The position numbers and the translations under genes were made by a program. A stretch of DNA of 13,641 nucleotides from assembly GCA_020052545.1 (NCBI GenBank), contig JAGVOV010000066.1, positions 1-13,641 on the forward strand. Direction: 5' to 3'. The stretch's first letter is position 1; every line of letters starts with the position of its first letter. This DNA comes from an archaeon. Its GTDB lineage: Archaea > Nanobdellota > Nanobdellia > Woesearchaeales > JAGVOV01. Positions 13,276 to 13,641 of the stretch are shown here, in pieces. The notes beneath the pieces were generated by a model. It was not told the origin of the DNA and made no database searches. It worked only from the letters and a program-made list of their open reading frames with translations.

Positions 13276-13641
13276 ATGGGCTTTTTTAAGACAAGATACA
13301 ATGATTATATTTACATGATCTTTCGCATAGGCATCGGCATATTATTCTTCATGTTCGGCATCATGAAGCTGTTCGGGCTCTGGGGCATGCCTGGCGGGCC
13401 TGCTGTTTTCGGGACGCTTGTGTGGTTTGCCGGCGCCGCTGAATTCCTGATAGGTCTCGGACTAATCTTTGGGGTATTGACAAGGCTTGCATCGTTCTTC
13501 GGCATAATTGAGATGATTGTGGCCTACATCTTTGTGATATCGATGAGCGGCACCTGGAATCCCATAGTGAATCAGGGGGCGCCAGCGCTCTTGTTCATGC
13601 TTGCTTTCTTCGCCACACTGACTTACGGCGCAGGGAAGGCA
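13276..13641 (+). CDS. DoxX-family membrane protein (3' end beyond the window)
   Basis: The reading frame is open from the ATG at 13276 to the window edge, giving 122 residues so far. It has four hydrophobic segments at about 11-30, 44-66, 69-91 and 100-118. GIMKL (28-32) after the first helix and AEFLIGLGLIFGVLTRLAS (55-73) in the second and third are typical of DoxX / DoxD-like proteins, as is a GAGK end (118-121). Family members are usually 120-150 residues, so only a short tail is missing. DoxX relatives contribute to membrane redox processes, for example thiosulfate:quinone oxidoreductase in Acidianus or oxidative-stress complexes in mycobacteria; the role here is unknown. AGGAGG eight bases before the start contrasts with the mostly leaderless genes nearby. 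It is divergent from the Fis-type regulator. Confidence 0.85.
   Translation, partial: MGFFKTRYNDYIYMIFRIGIGILFFMFGIMKLFGLWGMPGGPAVFGTLVWFAGAAEFLIGLGLIFGVLTRLASFFGIIEMIVAYIFVISMSGTWNPIVNQGAPALLFMLAFFATLTYGAGKA

Overview
The window looks like chromosomal DNA of an archaeon, most likely a small-genome DPANN lineage such as Woesearchaeota or Pacearchaeota; the lineage is my inference. Most genes are preceded by an AT-rich TATA-like box centred about 25-28 bp before the start codon, which is the geometry of leaderless archaeal transcripts. Arginine is mostly AGA/AGG. A TrmB-family regulator and two geranylgeranyl-reductase-family proteins are typical archaeal content. Several housekeeping genes are instead of the bacterial type: threonyl-tRNA synthetase, type I GAPDH and phosphate acetyltransferase.

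Left part (1-3755, + strand): a compact redox and lipid-like cluster. It holds a SAM methyltransferase, a flavin-reductase-fold protein, a cysteine-rich metal-binding protein and two tandem FAD-dependent reductases of the geranylgeranyl reductase family. Starts and stops overlap or nearly touch. The two reductases are clear paralogues and may saturate isoprenoid chains of membrane lipids; the flavin and metal proteins could supply electrons (inference).

Middle (3779-8483): bacterial-type threonyl-tRNA synthetase (+) runs head-on into a minus-strand pair, GAPDH and a 42-residue single-span membrane protein. Upstream of GAPDH lies a 31-codon ORF that begins like a second GAPDH N-terminus, contains three perfect 16-bp repeats and ends inside the GAPDH Shine-Dalgarno sequence. 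Next is an unrecognised 467-residue helical, TPR-like protein (-).

Right part (8550-13641): a small zinc-ribbon protein, a TerC/Alx-type membrane protein, phosphate acetyltransferase and a translationally coupled cysteine-rich lipoprotein (all +). They are followed by a TrmB-like regulator (-), divergent from an unrecognised 178-residue protein (+). Last are a regulator with two Fis-type helix-turn-helix segments (-) and a DoxX-family membrane protein (+) cut by the window end. The three divergent intergenic regions each carry an inverted repeat close to the TATA boxes.

No rRNA, tRNA, CRISPR array, transposase or phage gene is visible, and no gene-free stretch exceeds 300 bases. The best leads for something undescribed are the GAPDH-mimicking upstream ORF with its repeats, the duplicated reductase cluster, the stand-alone double Fis-type regulator with its long palindrome, and the unrecognised 467- and 178-residue proteins.
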